A DNA stretch of 64,000 nucleotides from Pyxicephalus adspersus (GCF_032062135.1 NC_092861.1:122462564-122526563); one strand, 5' to 3'. Positions 44,600 through 57,738 are shown, numbered from the stretch's first letter. Translations and numbers: made by a program. The notes: generated from the letters alone by a model not told the origin.

Positions 44600-46875
44600 A
44601 GTTTGGATGTTATTAAATTAAAGACTGATCAAATTATAGAATGTGTTCCACTTTTTTATGCACCCACAATTTAAGTGCAATAATCCAATAAAATGTCTTC
44701 CAAGACAGGAGGACCTCACTCTACATACCTGTAGGTAAAGGTAAAGGAGATCACAACAGTTTTGGCTAATTTTTGGTGTTTAATTTTCTAAGCTCCTTTA
44801 AAGCTCATCTCCATGCAAATATTAACGCTCTGTGCTAACATTATAGCTACAGACTCTTCCTCTTGATTCTAAGACCGCCAATGCTAAGTGTCCACATCAC
44901 ACAGGCAATAATAGATCAAATAAAAAAGATCAAATCCTATTAAAAATAGAATATAGACTCCTGAAAACAAAAGAATAGAGAACTCTTAGGATTGGAGAAA
45001 AACATAATCGCAGTATGATCACTAAAGGGGCTTTTTATTTGCCAGTGGTGAATTGAGGGGGAGAGGATTAGTGTGAATGGTTACATGATACAAACTAGAA
45101 GATGGCAAACATTTTTTTCATATATTAGCATCTTTAGCAATTTTTAAATTTAACTTTCTTTGCTCCTTCTTGGTTTACCCACCTGAGTATAGTGCAATAC
45201 AAGACCCTTAAAGATATGCATTGGTGGCCAAAAAATAATTTGGTAGATTAATTGAAGGTCCATAACTACCACTATAGCACACATAAACATGTACACAATA
45301 GTAAGTTTGCATTTTCTATGATTTTAAATGTTGGGAGCTTTTTCTTCCAGGAAAACCAAGAGGTACACTGCTGTCATACGCAATCAGTGTCTCCTTCAAT
45401 AACACTTATTAAAGTGCAGAGCTATACACTCCCTTATCTCTCCCTAAAGCTGCAGTAGCTGTCACTTTGATCCCAATAACTGTCTTCCAACACAGGAAAC
45501 TTTATCCCTATAGCAGCCCAAAGCAGCCAAAATTAGACTAGGCAAATTGCTACACGAGTCTCTAACAAACTAGACTTGCAGAAGCTTGCATATCATAAAT
45601 ATTGGATAAAATTATACAATCACTGATGGACAACTTCAAGCAAGTCTAGTGTTAAAATTCAAGAAATACTGCGTGTATTGAAAAAACACTCACTGTACCT
45701 TAATCTGAGTTATATTTAAATATTTTATAAACCGTTTTAGCAAACTACTACAGCTGCTTGTCACAATTCTCACCAAATGGATAGCGTTAGAGGAAGATGG
45801 CCAGTACATTGTTCTCAAGCTGTTATTCTGAGACACGAAGTCGAGATGATGAAATAGGGAAGCCATACATAGCCTTTTGCCTTTTTTTCAATTTTAGCTG
45901 CAACTTGTCTTAGACAAAGTCAGAAATTTTATGTATGTAATTCTCTGATTTAGTATAGGTATCTTTTTCTTAAAAAAATCTCAGGAGGCAGATATCATTA
46001 CAAAGATGTGACTTTCCTTCATTATACATTCATATAGTCAGATTCAATTAGAGTGAAGTGTTAAATGGCTCCTCCAAATTTTGTACCGCAGTGGCACATG
46101 TGTGCATGGATGTAACAGTGTATTGCTCCATCATAAAATCATACCCATCCATTAACGTCTCTCTCTGAGACCTATATTAATTTCACAGAGCACAGTAGCA
46201 GTTCAGACTGAGCAATCAAAACCCACTGAGTCTGGTACAACCAGCATTTCTATTGCCTGCTGATGCATTAGGACATAATAATCCTCTGGCAATAAGACAT
46301 TGAACCCCTCATCTCCCAAGAAGCATAAACTCCCTGTGCCTTCTTGTCAGACCTAATGTAGATAATGATTTTATTCTGTACTGTGCATAAGGGACCCAGC
46401 AGCAGATCTATCAGGAATGTCTGTAGTACCTTTGGCAAAAGTGCTCTCTCTGAAGATGTTTTGTTCCTTAGTAAAGCTAAATTTAGCTTACCAACCTTGT
46501 TAAACAAAAGTAGAATATTTATCAAAATAATGTTAAAAGGGAAAATGTTATTTGATTAACTGAAATAATGAATTTGCTAATGCTGATTTGTATTAAAGGT
46601 TTACAGATTTGTACTTATTGCTCACTAAATCCTGAACTAAATTATTCATAACTAGGACACAGTTACCATGATTCAGATGGCACAGGCTGGAGTAACACAC
46701 GATCGTATGTATTATGCAAAGCTTATTTACATGTACAGCTAAAACAAAGCAGGTTTTGCTAAACCATTAGGAAAAAAAATTTTGCTAATAATTAAATATT
46801 AAAAAAAGGAATAAAAGCTTAAACTTTTTTCCCACATAACCGGAAAGGGGCCGGTTTAAACAATTTACAGAAAAA
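44600..46875. other. AT-rich non-coding sequence, no gene seen
   Basis: An 85-codon minus frame (46,268-46,525) and a 64-codon plus frame opposite it lack recognised domains. No repeat structure was noticed. Confidence 0.45.
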
Positions 46876-46878
46876 AAT

Positions 46879-46911
46879 ATAATATTATATATATATATAT
46901 ATGTGTGTGTA
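46879..46911. repeat. TA/TG compound microsatellite
   Basis: A TA run passes into gtgtgtgta. Confidence 0.9.
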
Positions 46912-46914
46912 TCT

Positions 46915-48250
46915 ACTTGTATTATAATACAACTTCCAATTCCACAATTTGTGTTTTATGGGCCTTTTTAGCAATAGCACTGATTCCTAAATATGCACCT
47001 AAAAATACCAGTTAAAATAGCATACCCAACCAAGGTTCAAGAATGTGGCCTCCCTGATTTCTCTTTGAAAGTGGAAGCCACTGTTATGATAAAGAATTTA
47101 CCTTACTCTTCATATTGAGGGATGACAAAGATTACTAACTCTCCATACACATAAAAAATATATATATTTTTAAGCATATTATCAGTAATATATCTTTTCA
47201 TTGTATATATTTTATGAACATAATTCCGGGGCTCCTTTTTTGCAGTGAACATTTATATTTTCATGTGTGATTTACAGATTATTTGTACAGCAATAGATTT
47301 ACCAACATTAATCATCATTACATATAACAAATACTTTTTAGCAAGATTTTACAGAAATCCAGTGGTTCACTTTAACCTACTCCCTATAGAAAGCACAACA
47401 GTTGTAAACTGTTAAAAAAAAATCTTTAAAGTAAATGAATGTTATTCATCGATCATGACAGTACCACTTAAGTGGATAGTGCTTATAAACATTTGACCCC
47501 CTGTGCCGAGAACATCTCCAAGATCTGCTATTCCTCTGCAGCTTTTTATAAGTTCTGTTCATTAAAGCATTCAATGATCTTGAAACAGGTGTTATCTGAA
47601 AGTCACAATATGGAAGCATTCAACAACTGTTTCCACCCTCAATCACTGATTGCCAATGTGTTTTATGACTCTGTTGTGCTAGACTGACAGGTAATTTTTC
47701 TCCAATCTAATCCTAAAATAACTGTGTGAAGAATGTTATTCATTAAATGATATAGTTAAATATGTTAAAAGGAATATATACAAACAGGAGAAAGAAAGTT
47801 TCAAACTCAATCGACCTATCAGAATCAGGGAGTACCTACATTTCTTCCCTTGCTAATTTTCTCAAAAAGAAAAAGTAAAATTCATTGATATTGCTTAAAA
47901 AATGATAAATACATTTTTACTGCGCATTTAAAGCACATGTACATTCAAAATGTATTTTCTACTTTTGGATAGAGTGATGATGAGTTTAAATCACTGTTAT
48001 GTTTTTATTGCCTAAAGACAAAAAAAGGAAGAGTTAGCTAGATAAATGTTCAATAGGTTCAAAAATTATCAGGAGGTTTATTTTCCCATCAAAAACTATC
48101 AGCCAACTCATTTGTATGTATTTTGTTTCCTGTAGTTCTGATGATGGGGTGTGTTCCTTTGATATGCATTGGATGTTTTTACCGATGAAAAAAAACTTCA
48201 CTTATTCATACAATGGCTAGACACTTTTTTTCTTTTGCTTCAAGTTGTTT
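46915..48250. other. AT-rich non-coding sequence, no gene seen
   Basis: A 71-codon frame at 47,472-47,687 has no recognised domain. Sequence is otherwise unremarkable. Confidence 0.5.
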
Positions 48251-48251
48251 C

Positions 48252-48406
48252 NNNNNNNNNNNNNNNNNNNNNNNNNNNNNNNNNNNNNNNNNNNNNNNNN
48301 NNNNNNNNNNNNNNNNNNNNNNNNNNNNNNNNNNNNNNNNNNNNNNNNNNNNNNNNNNNNNNNNNNNNNNNNNNNNNNNNNNNNNNNNNNNNNNNNNNNN
48401 NNNNNN
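48252..48406. other. Assembly gap, 155 N
   Basis: Undetermined bases. Open frames of 73-99 codons reported across it consist mainly of unknown residues and carry no information. Confidence 1.
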
Positions 48407-48500
48407 CCTTGACTTTGGCCCAAAAAGTAATAATACAACTGTTTGTGTGTAGGACCTGTGATGACTAATGCAGCCCGACATAAGAAGTGTGAACTAACTC

Positions 48501-49081
48501 TAAAGTATATGTGAAGAAAAAAAATCTTAGTGGTAAAGCATTGGAACCCCCATTAGGTTTTATTGTTCTGTTTCCATGCTAGGGAGATTCACTCTCTCCA
48601 TTTGTAGTTCTGTTTTTCATTGACCCCGACAGTAAAAGGAATACAGTATCTAAATTTTTGAGATGTAACTAGGACAAGAAGAGCTTGGATGTGTTTTAAT
48701 GGGACACTTAGTTTTGAAAGAGCAAGAAAGACCTAGATTCTTTGTCAAATGTATTGCAATCTCTGTCCCCGCTGGGGAGATTAATCTCCCCTATTTACTA
48801 TGAGAACCATTGTCATCTGCACTGAAAGTGATAAAATATCCAGCCATTTTGAGATATCCACAGTGCAATAGGGAAGGGAAGAGTATGCAACGGGGTCACC
48901 CTTTCCTAAAACAACTCTCCAATGTAGAAATTCCTATTGTTTGATTAATCGCTTCCTGTTGCATCTTAACAACAAGAAGTTGAGGGAAATCTTCCCAACA
49001 GGATGCGTACAGCAAAAAAAAAAAAAATGAATTTACATACTCCATCTGCAACAAATAAGGTTTGGCTTTACATACACTTTA
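48501..49081 (+). mobile_element. Complete 581-base terminal-inverted-repeat element
   Basis: Left end taaagtatatgtgaag and right end ggctttacatacacttta are inverted repeats with two or three mismatches over about 18 bases. The body contains ctgtccccgctggggagatt, itself able to fold, and an A14 run near the right end. No transposase frame. Partial copies lie at 17,511 and perhaps 22,100-22,700. Confidence 0.72.
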
Positions 49082-49084
49082 ATT

Positions 49085-50776
49085 AGCCGTAATCTGTTGG
49101 ATATTTGTATCAACAGATGGCAAGACATGTGCCAGAACATGAAGCTGGGTAAGCATATTAAAAAATGGCAGTAAATTTAGTGTTGCTGGTGCCCTTACTA
49201 TATATGAGTGATGCCACTTGATTCTTTACCCTGTCTATGTTTGATAAATAGAAGCCTAAAATTATGATGTTATATTGATTGGTAGGGTTTGCTGCAACGT
49301 CTACACCACTTTTGCATCTGTAGGAATAACGCTTCTTATCAATACTTCCTGTATAGGAAATGTTAATCAATATAACATTTTACAGCTTTTACAGTGTCTA
49401 CCTAGTTCTAAAATTGTGCTATCACTCACAACTTTGGTAATGATCAGAAACCGGTCCACACATCTCCTGATCATGTGATCACTAGGCCAGCTACTAGATG
49501 GAAATCACAAGGTTATATTTTGACCTACTGCCACTGTCAAGGTACAAAGAAAAACTACAGTTTTGTAAAAAAAAATAATAAAAAAGAGTAGAAATAGTTT
49601 TTAATACAAAACAAATCTAAACAAAATATTTATATAATTGAACTAATGACACGAGGAATCATTGGGTCCTGTATAGAACACACTATCTGACACATAAAGA
49701 AGTGCTGGGTAGTAGTTGCAGCCAATGAGGTAAGTATTAAGCTTCTAAAAACTGGCTTTGTTTTCCTTCCTCTGGGGCCAACAACACTTGGAAGAGCCAG
49801 TTAGATTTGAATAAAGTTGTTTATAATGGTGTAATCTAACCATCACTCCAGGATTTTTACAGATTTTATAAGGGTTCCCTGAGACCTGAAAACTATTTTA
49901 TTGACAAAGGTTGCTTTAAATGTTCTAAAATCTAATACATTATTGCAAAATGTAACACCTTGATACTGGGACTGAACCAATAGACACACCAAAGGCAACT
50001 TTTTTGGGACTGTAATACCCAACCACTAGCCAGATCAGCTCAGAACATTTGTCCACTGGCCACCAATAACTAAACTGCAAATAAATCAGGACAGGTGAGT
50101 ATACACTAGGTTTAGTTTCTTTTAAGGTACTTTTTACACACGTCTGAATGATAGGGGGATTCTTAGCACTGTTCTTTAAAAAGAAAAAAAATGAGAATAC
50201 TTAAGTTGTTACGTAATTATGTTTAAGCTTCTGCCTTTATTTTGTGCAATATTTACATTATGTTTAATGATAGGACTATATAACTGTCTACCAAAATGGG
50301 CTTATTGGTTCTCGTTTTAAATAATTAGACTGGCTTCAGTTCAATGTCTTGCATTTATGTTTTAATACTCAAAGTGCATGTTTTACCATTGTAAAAAGTG
50401 TAAGTAGTTGAGCATTATCACATTTAGATTTAGATAGGCAGACATCCCTGAAATCTTGAGATGACTTGAATGTTCAATGACTCTGGTTGACTGTATTTGT
50501 GGGTCTGTGGCTTGTTCTTTTCTGTGCTCTTATTAGTAAAACCAATGTCAGTTGCTTCTGGTAAAATGTCTAGCATAAGACTTTACATTACTGGTCACGG
50601 CCTATTTCCATCACTGCAGCTGTCAATGACTATTTCCTAATATCACACTGACTTTATATTATGCTTCATGCTGATTCTGATGGATATCTCTTACACAGCA
50701 TTATACCATGCTGAACACTTGATACAACTTTTCCCTACATCCCTTTTATGAACTTAAATACGCATCAAGTTGTGAT
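49085..50776. other. Non-coding sequence, no gene seen
   Basis: Short frames at 49,158-49,478 lack domains. The right edge carries gcatcaagttgtg words (50,763) that recur at 50,838, just inside the duplicated block. Confidence 0.45.
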
Positions 50777-52116
50777 TATGAACTTTTGAACCTATTTAGA
50801 CTCCACATTATGATTATGAACTTAAGGAACTTATGAGGCATCAAGTTGTGTTGATGAGCTTGGCATAATTTCTGACTTGCTTAGTGCATTTGTAACTAAA
50901 TATAACTGAAAAGTCAAATGTTCCATTGTTTTGGGTTAAACTAAGAAAGCTAAAATACTTCGTGAACCGTTTTTTTGATAGCATTAGCGTGGCAAATTGA
51001 GCTTTACTGGCTAACCCAAAAGCAAGAAATTAAAATATTGTAGAAAAACAGTCCTTTCAAGTACAGAAAATACATCTAGAGCTTGCCAAAAATTTGGTGT
51101 CCTTGTCAGCTGCTGTGCACTGACTTTCAAACATAAAAAACAATATTAATTTTCTTGTTTCAAAAAGTAGTCCAATCAACTACTATGACATGGAGATGGC
51201 AGACGTGTCTAAGTCTATCCTATGTAAAAATTATTGCTGCCCCAAAGTGTAAGTTACTAGGTGAAAAAAAAGGGAAAACAAGTCCATTAAAACAAAACTA
51301 CATTTAAAGACTAGCAAGCTGCAACATAATAATTTTTTGTTTTTTGGGTGTTGATACAATTCAATAATCTGTCACTTTGACCACTTATTCTCTGTGCCAT
51401 GCTCCATAAAAAGTGACTAATGTTCTATAAAGGGGAACTGAAAAAGACACGATCAGGCAGGTGTTTATTGCAGAAAGAGACAGGCAGTGGCCCTTTTGCA
51501 ATATTTCTTACTCTCCTGATCAGCACCCAGTTGTAAAATGACATCTGAGTTGTGCATGCCAGCAAACCAGGCTCCCTTGTATATTCTATGAGTGAAGTTA
51601 TGTCATCCTAGCACGGTCAACCTTGATTGCCGAAGAACGTCTGTAGGAAGAAAAGAAGAGGGCGGAAACCTGCGATGCAATGGGGATAGGTGAGTATCGG
51701 TTTAAAGGGGAGCTACAGGAAACATTAGTTGGTACAACAGAAGCTGGTGACCGTCTTGTGTAAATTGCATTATACTGCATTTTCCTGTTTTGACCTTTGA
51801 CCCCTTAAGCATCTTCGTGCTAAAACACATTTGATGTCAGAAATCCTCTGGAATTCCATGAGACAACTAATTATTGAACAGAATTTGGGTCACTGAAGAC
51901 TGTATCAAAGGGAAGTTTACCAGGACTTTTCACTGCCCATCAATAGAAAGAATAGTCCCTACTGCATTTCTCACAATTATTTTTGGGTTCTTCTGTTCTG
52001 AAATTGAGTTATGCCTAAAATACCTTGAGTTTCTTAACATCATACACCTTCATTTGGAATGAAGGGTACTACAGACTCAAAGCTCTTACACAAACATTTT
52101 TGACAATATCAAAATA
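50777..52116 (+). repeat. Tandem duplication, unit 1 (1,340 bases)
   Basis: It starts tatgaacttttgaacctatt and ends gacaatatcaaaata, and is followed immediately by unit 2. By line-by-line comparison only three bases differ from unit 2: 50,969 G, 51,120 C and 51,202 G. All lie in the first 430 bases; the last 900 or so are identical. It contains a repeat fragment (51,427-51,730) of the 16,222/41,402 family. The 60-codon minus and 62-codon plus frames appear in both units and have no recognised function. Confidence 0.97.
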
Positions 52117-53456
52117 TATGAACTTTTGAACCTATTTAGACTCCACATTATGATTATGAACTTAAGGAACTTATGAGGCATCAAGTTGTGTTGATGAGCT
52201 TGGCATAATTTCTGACTTGCTTAGTGCATTTGTAACTAAATATAACTGAAAAGTCAAATGTTCCATTGTTTTGGGTTAAACTAAGAAAGCTAAAATACTT
52301 CGTGAACCATTTTTTTGATAGCATTAGCGTGGCAAATTGAGCTTTACTGGCTAACCCAAAAGCAAGAAATTAAAATATTGTAGAAAAACAGTCCTTTCAA
52401 GTACAGAAAATACATCTAGAGCTTGCCAAAAATTTGGTGTCCTTGTCAGCTGCTGTGCAATGACTTTCAAACATAAAAAACAATATTAATTTTCTTGTTT
52501 CAAAAAGTAGTCCAATCAACTACTATGACATGGAGATGGCAAACGTGTCTAAGTCTATCCTATGTAAAAATTATTGCTGCCCCAAAGTGTAAGTTACTAG
52601 GTGAAAAAAAAGGGAAAACAAGTCCATTAAAACAAAACTACATTTAAAGACTAGCAAGCTGCAACATAATAATTTTTTGTTTTTTGGGTGTTGATACAAT
52701 TCAATAATCTGTCACTTTGACCACTTATTCTCTGTGCCATGCTCCATAAAAAGTGACTAATGTTCTATAAAGGGGAACTGAAAAAGACACGATCAGGCAG
52801 GTGTTTATTGCAGAAAGAGACAGGCAGTGGCCCTTTTGCAATATTTCTTACTCTCCTGATCAGCACCCAGTTGTAAAATGACATCTGAGTTGTGCATGCC
52901 AGCAAACCAGGCTCCCTTGTATATTCTATGAGTGAAGTTATGTCATCCTAGCACGGTCAACCTTGATTGCCGAAGAACGTCTGTAGGAAGAAAAGAAGAG
53001 GGCGGAAACCTGCGATGCAATGGGGATAGGTGAGTATCGGTTTAAAGGGGAGCTACAGGAAACATTAGTTGGTACAACAGAAGCTGGTGACCGTCTTGTG
53101 TAAATTGCATTATACTGCATTTTCCTGTTTTGACCTTTGACCCCTTAAGCATCTTCGTGCTAAAACACATTTGATGTCAGAAATCCTCTGGAATTCCATG
53201 AGACAACTAATTATTGAACAGAATTTGGGTCACTGAAGACTGTATCAAAGGGAAGTTTACCAGGACTTTTCACTGCCCATCAATAGAAAGAATAGTCCCT
53301 ACTGCATTTCTCACAATTATTTTTGGGTTCTTCTGTTCTGAAATTGAGTTATGCCTAAAATACCTTGAGTTTCTTAACATCATACACCTTCATTTGGAAT
53401 GAAGGGTACTACAGACTCAAAGCTCTTACACAAACATTTTTGACAATATCAAAATA
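52117..53456 (+). repeat. Tandem duplication, unit 2 (1,340 bases)
   Basis: Head-to-tail copy of 50,777-52,116 at an exact offset of 1,340. Differences are 52,309 A, 52,460 A and 52,542 A. The junction shows essentially no microhomology beyond one or two bases. Sequence after 53,456 (gtcaaatttaatt) is unique. Confidence 0.97.
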
Positions 53457-54223
53457 GTCAAATTTAATTAAATTTAATTTAATACAATAAATCAATTACA
53501 TATAAAAATGTAAAAATAAACTTGAAAATAGGTAATATAAAACATAAGCAGTAACCAACTTTAGAAATCATCTGTTTTTATGGGATTGATCCATTAAAGA
53601 GTAAATCCCAAACTTTTGGGAAAGAGTAGGAAATGTCTTTCTGTTTAACTCTTTAGCTAACTTTACCTGTAACAATAAATAACTGCAATGCTTACAAATA
53701 TTTTTTAGATTTTACTTACATCAGGCTATATTTACTGGTATGTTAATGGCATTTATATATATATTTTTTTACAAAAATATATCATATTTATAATGAATAT
53801 AACAGAACATGATGTTCTTTTTTTCAGAAATGTATTGTAAGGGTATTTTGCAGATATGGTCCTTTTGTCCTCACTTATAAAACACTCAAAAGAGCAACAT
53901 CATTATGTAATCAGCTGTTCAGAGTTGGCTCTTAACATTTGCTGGATGCAACAGGCACATAGCATATCACAAATCAACCAAGTGGATTATCTGAATGTCA
54001 CAGACCAGCAACCGCATCAAATTATACAGCACATAGAGGGAGATGAGATCTTGCAGGCACTGAAGTATTTAGGAGGCCAAAATAAAACACAAATAACAAC
54101 CATGTTGAGGGAAAAGGCAATTGTATTAACAACAAATGTTGTGAGAATGAAAATGGAAAGTTTTTAGTAGCAAGTTTAGTGAATAGCAACCAGACGGAAA
54201 GTTAAAATCCACTGAAAGTTTCA
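53457..54223. other. AT-rich sequence with an unexplained 103-codon frame
   Basis: The plus frame 53,856-54,167 (ends VVRMKMESF) has no domain I recognise. A tttttttcag tract lies about 30 bases upstream, as in a splice acceptor, but there is no donor or homology to support an exon. taattaaatttaatttaat around 53,464 is AT low complexity. Confidence 0.35.
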
Positions 54224-54322
54224 GAGGTCTATTTATAAAGCAATGAATCAGACAATCACCAAATTTTACCTGGTAGAAATTTTCCAGGTCTTTGTGTTTC
54301 AATGGCAGTAATTGATTCCCAC

Positions 54323-54990
54323 TAGGGATGAGCGNNNNNNNNNNNNNNNNNNNNNNNNNNNNNNNNNNNNNNNNNNNNNNNNNNNNNNNNNNNNNNNNNN
54401 NNNNNNNNNNNNNNNNNNNNNNNNNNNNNNNNNNNNNNNNNNNNNNNNNNNNNNNNNNNNNNNNNNNNNNNNNNNNNNNNNNNNNNNNNNNNNNNNNNNN
54501 NNNNNNNNNNNNNNNNNNNNNNNNNNNNNNNNNNNNNNNNNNNNNNNNNNNNNNNNNNNNNNNNNNNNNNNNNNNNNNNNNNNNNNNNNNNNNNNNNNNN
54601 NNNNNNNNNNNNNNNNNNNNNNNNNNNNNNNNNNNNNNNNNNNNNNNNNNNNNNNNNNNNNNNNNNNNNNNNNNNNNNNNNNNNNNNNNNNNNNNNNNNN
54701 NNNNNNNNNNNNNNNNNNNNNNNNNNNNNNNNNNNNNNNNNNNNNNNNNNNNNNNNNNNNNNNNNNNNNNNNNNNNNNNNNNNNNNNNNNNNNNNNNNNN
54801 NNNNNNNNNNNNNNNNNNNNNNNNNNNNNNNNNNNNNNNNNNNNNNNNNNNNNNNNNNNNNNNNNNNNNNNNNNNNNNNNNNNNNNNNNNNNNNNNNNNN
54901 NNNNNNNNNNNNNNNNNNNNNNNNNNNNNNCCCATCAGAAGTTCGAGGAAACTTTCGCCAGAATGCCAGAGGCATTCCCATTTATCCCTA
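54323..54990. mobile_element. Nested element with TAGGGATRA ends, interior mostly N
   Basis: Ends tagggatgagcg (54,323) and catttatcccta (to about 54,990) are short inverted repeats. tcccac occurs on both flanks (54,317-54,322 and about 54,993-54,998) and fits a target duplication of six to eight bases. The visible right part holds aatgccagaggcatt (a six-base-arm hairpin) and ttcg words. 596 of its bases are undetermined. Confidence 0.6.
54335..54930. other. Assembly gap, 596 N
   Basis: Undetermined bases. The open frames of 219-313 codons across this gap are artefacts of unknown bases reading as open. Confidence 1.
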
Positions 54991-55052
54991 TATCCCACCA
55001 GGAAGTGTTTGAAGGAACGTTCGATTCCCTGTTTTCTAAACAGATCCCTTTT

Positions 55053-55072
55053 GGGGCATGTACACATGCCCC
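55053..55072. repeat. Small hairpin
   Basis: ggggcatgt and acatgcccc pair perfectly around ac, five bases outside the split miniature element. Confidence 0.85.
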
Positions 55073-55074
55073 AC

Positions 55075-56265
55075 GCAAACAGGTTTACCTCTTTAAACCA
55101 CTTTCAGAAAATAGATAACTTTGAAATAAATGGTTCTGTTTTCTATACTTTTTGTGGGTGGTTGGTAGTGGCAGCTGTGCCACTTGTCTGCCATCCCAGC
55201 TGCCTCCACATATTTGAATAGAAAACACTACTTTTACAAGCATTGATATGTTTTCAGTCAGTCCAGTCAGTCAGTCCACAAGTCTCTGATATTTCAATTG
55301 ACATTTTTTATTTATTCCCACCCAAGAGATCAATGACCATCGGTTACCAGTCAGGATGTAAAAGAAAATTGCCCTACCAGCAAAAGAGAGAACAGTAAAA
55401 AAAAAACAGCAACCTTTCCCTTCACTATTCCAAATAGGATAGGGTTTCAACTCCAAGAGAAGCCTTCTCCTGTGTTAACGTTCCACATTCTATCTGAAAA
55501 AAGTATACCTACCTTACATTCAGCTTTTGCCTACAGTGTGTGGGAGAGTGTGACATCACAGTCACTTGTGTGAGATCCTGGGGAAACTAAGATTCCCCAT
55601 TCTCAAATTAAGCTTAGTGGTAGAACATCTTTGCCGGATTTGAGGTGCTCAGACTTCCTAGGAATTTGGCAAAAGGACAGGGACACCATCTCCTTCTTTA
55701 TGGAAGCTTGGTGTACAGTATGTATGAATTTCAACTTTTAACTGCAGTTTTATTTTCTACAATGCTGGGATTTCATATTAAAGGGCATTCTACTAAAAAT
55801 GAAACACTGTATATTACTTGGAATTTAGTTGATTTGGCCCTTTACATTCTTGCTTTCATTCTCTAAATTGTCAGAATTCCTTTAATTGGCTGATATAGAA
55901 GGTTCATACTTCAAGAAGTGGAAAGCCATTCCTCCAGTATACTTATCTCCACTTAATGTTTTTGAGCTTTGTTAGTGCATTTTTATCTAGCAGTCACTGT
56001 GGCAAACTTTCATTATTTAAATGTGAGTATTCTCAATCTGGTACATATTGCTAACCCCTTGCAGCCCTAAAAAAGGTTAACATTTTTTTTTATAAATGTG
56101 TGTTTGTGGTATACAGGTTATAGTGAAGTGGTCAAAAAAGAACTGGACCTTTTCTTGACAATAATTCTAAAGCAACGCATGGTGGGAAGGTGATAAATAA
56201 TAAAGCAGAAATTAGTACACATCCTCCTACAGAAACCACAGGGATGACATCTGCAATGTCTCCAA
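55075..56265. other. Non-coding sequence, no gene seen
   Basis: tcagtcagtccagtcagtcag at 55,255-55,275 is a short cagt tandem. Frames at 55,271-55,866 lack recognised domains. Confidence 0.45.
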
Positions 56266-56269
56266 GAAT

Positions 56270-56470
56270 GGGCCTGATTTAAAAAAGCTCTCACTTTCAT
56301 CAGCGAACCTGGGTGATCCATCAAACCTCAAATGGATTTGGTCCAGGATTGAAAACATTTGCTAACAAAAAGCAAATTACTTTTAAGAAATCCATTCCAA
56401 GTTTGCTGGATCACCCAGCTTCACTGATCAAAGTGTATCCTCTTTTAGAGCTTTTTAATAAATCAGACCC
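56270..56470. mobile_element. Palindromic miniature element, near-complete
   Basis: It begins gggcctgatttaaaaaagc and ends ctttttaataaatcagaccc. Inside, ctgggtgatccatcaaacc mirrors gtttgctggatcacccagc. The left arm has lost the ctccaag...ctggag segment present in the 44,201 copy. Confidence 0.88.
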
Positions 56471-56474
56471 AGTA

Positions 56475-57735
56475 TCTTTTGCTTAGCACTGCAAAGAATA
56501 TTCTATGATTGGAAGACAGGCTAGACACATCACTTTGACAGGATATGTACTCAAAATCTCCTGAGCTTGGCCTTTTCCCACATTCAATAATTTGAATGTG
56601 GCCTCACATGTTTCAGATCCAATAGTCAAAGCAAAGGGCACCTTTCTAAACCCCTGATGTACTATATGAATGTGTCGTTTTAAATTGGTATATCACAAGC
56701 CAACAGATGATTTAAAAGGGTTGGTGAACCCAAAAGTGTTATTTTAGCAGCACAGTGGATTTTGGTTTTCCGAGTGATGTACTGGCTACTTGTATCACAT
56801 CTGCAGCAACATCGTCTTTCTATATTTGCTGGCTCTGTTCCCAAGTACTTGGAGTTTTCCCATCTTGAAGTTTGTTCTCTTCTCAATCCTTTAAAACACA
56901 TTAAAAATATCAGGCAGTATTGGTGTCTTGTAATGTCGATGTTATACCTGGCAGAAAGCACAGAGATTTCGGCACTGCAGTAGGTAACTCCTCATTACAG
57001 GATTAACTCTCATTTATCTTCCTAACATTGTATTATTAGTTGTGGGCGGTCTGAATTATTTATTGTGGTAATATATACATTTATATTGATAAATGCATTA
57101 CGGATCTATAAAAAACTAGAGCCTACACTAGACATAATTTGTGTTACTGACCTTGTTTTGACATTATTAAGAAATATATTGTGGAGTGTTGTTTTCTGTT
57201 CCATGAACATTGAGTTTCTGAATTCACAATCGATAGCTTTTGTGCAACATAATTTTTCTGTTTATTGTTTGCTGAAGTGATGGCAGCTATACTATATCAA
57301 AACTCAACTGTAAAGGTTTCATAGAATTGTTTGGTATACCTATGAAGACAAATCAATCTACTCACCACTGATGTGTAAGTATGATGCTTTATCGAAATTT
57401 AAGTGTTCTTCCGAGGAGCCTTGTCACTTCCTTTTACACTCTTACTAGATATTATTGCAATGTAAAAACAGATATAAATGGACTGAAAGATCAATATAAA
57501 ATGGTGTAAAAATCACTTTTACGCTATGTAATCTCATGGCATTTCCTATGCTAAATATAAAAGTAGTAAAGCCCTTCCTTTAGAAAGGATGTGGGAGAAG
57601 TGTTCTTGTTCTATCACTTAAGGCTAACTGAAAGTTTTTTTTTGCTTCTTTTGCATATATTTAGTCTTCTGGAACTAGGTAAACATCATTTAAATGTTAT
57701 AGAACTCCTGAACATGCACTTAATAGTAAAGTTTT
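56475..57735. other. AT-rich non-coding sequence, no gene seen
   Basis: Opposing frames of 93 and 73 codons at 56,680-56,983 and later short frames are unsupported. Confidence 0.5.
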
Positions 57736-57738
57736 CCC

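Larger units (their letters stand above)
54224..55048. mobile_element. Miniature element of the 44,452 family, split by a second insertion
   Basis: The left half (54,224 to about 54,322) matches the left part of 44,452-44,597, including tttcaatggcagtaattgat. The right half (about 54,996-55,048) matches the remainder, ending ctgttttctaaacagatccc. The intervening sequence starts tagggatgagcg and ends catttatcccta, and is absent from the 44.4-kb copy, so it is a nested insertion. Confidence 0.75.

Noticed and set aside
48169..48481. Open frames of 73 to 99 codons across 48.2-48.5 kb
   Set aside because: They run through the 155-N gap and carry no information.
53856..54167. 103-codon frame preceded by a tttttttcag tract
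   Set aside because: It looks superficially like an exon after an acceptor site, but no donor, homology or conserved motif supports it. Kept only as a note in the local description.
54126..55221. Open frames of 219 to 313 codons across 54.1-55.2 kb
   Set aside because: They consist mainly of unknown residues from the 596-N gap; the known ends show no coding features.
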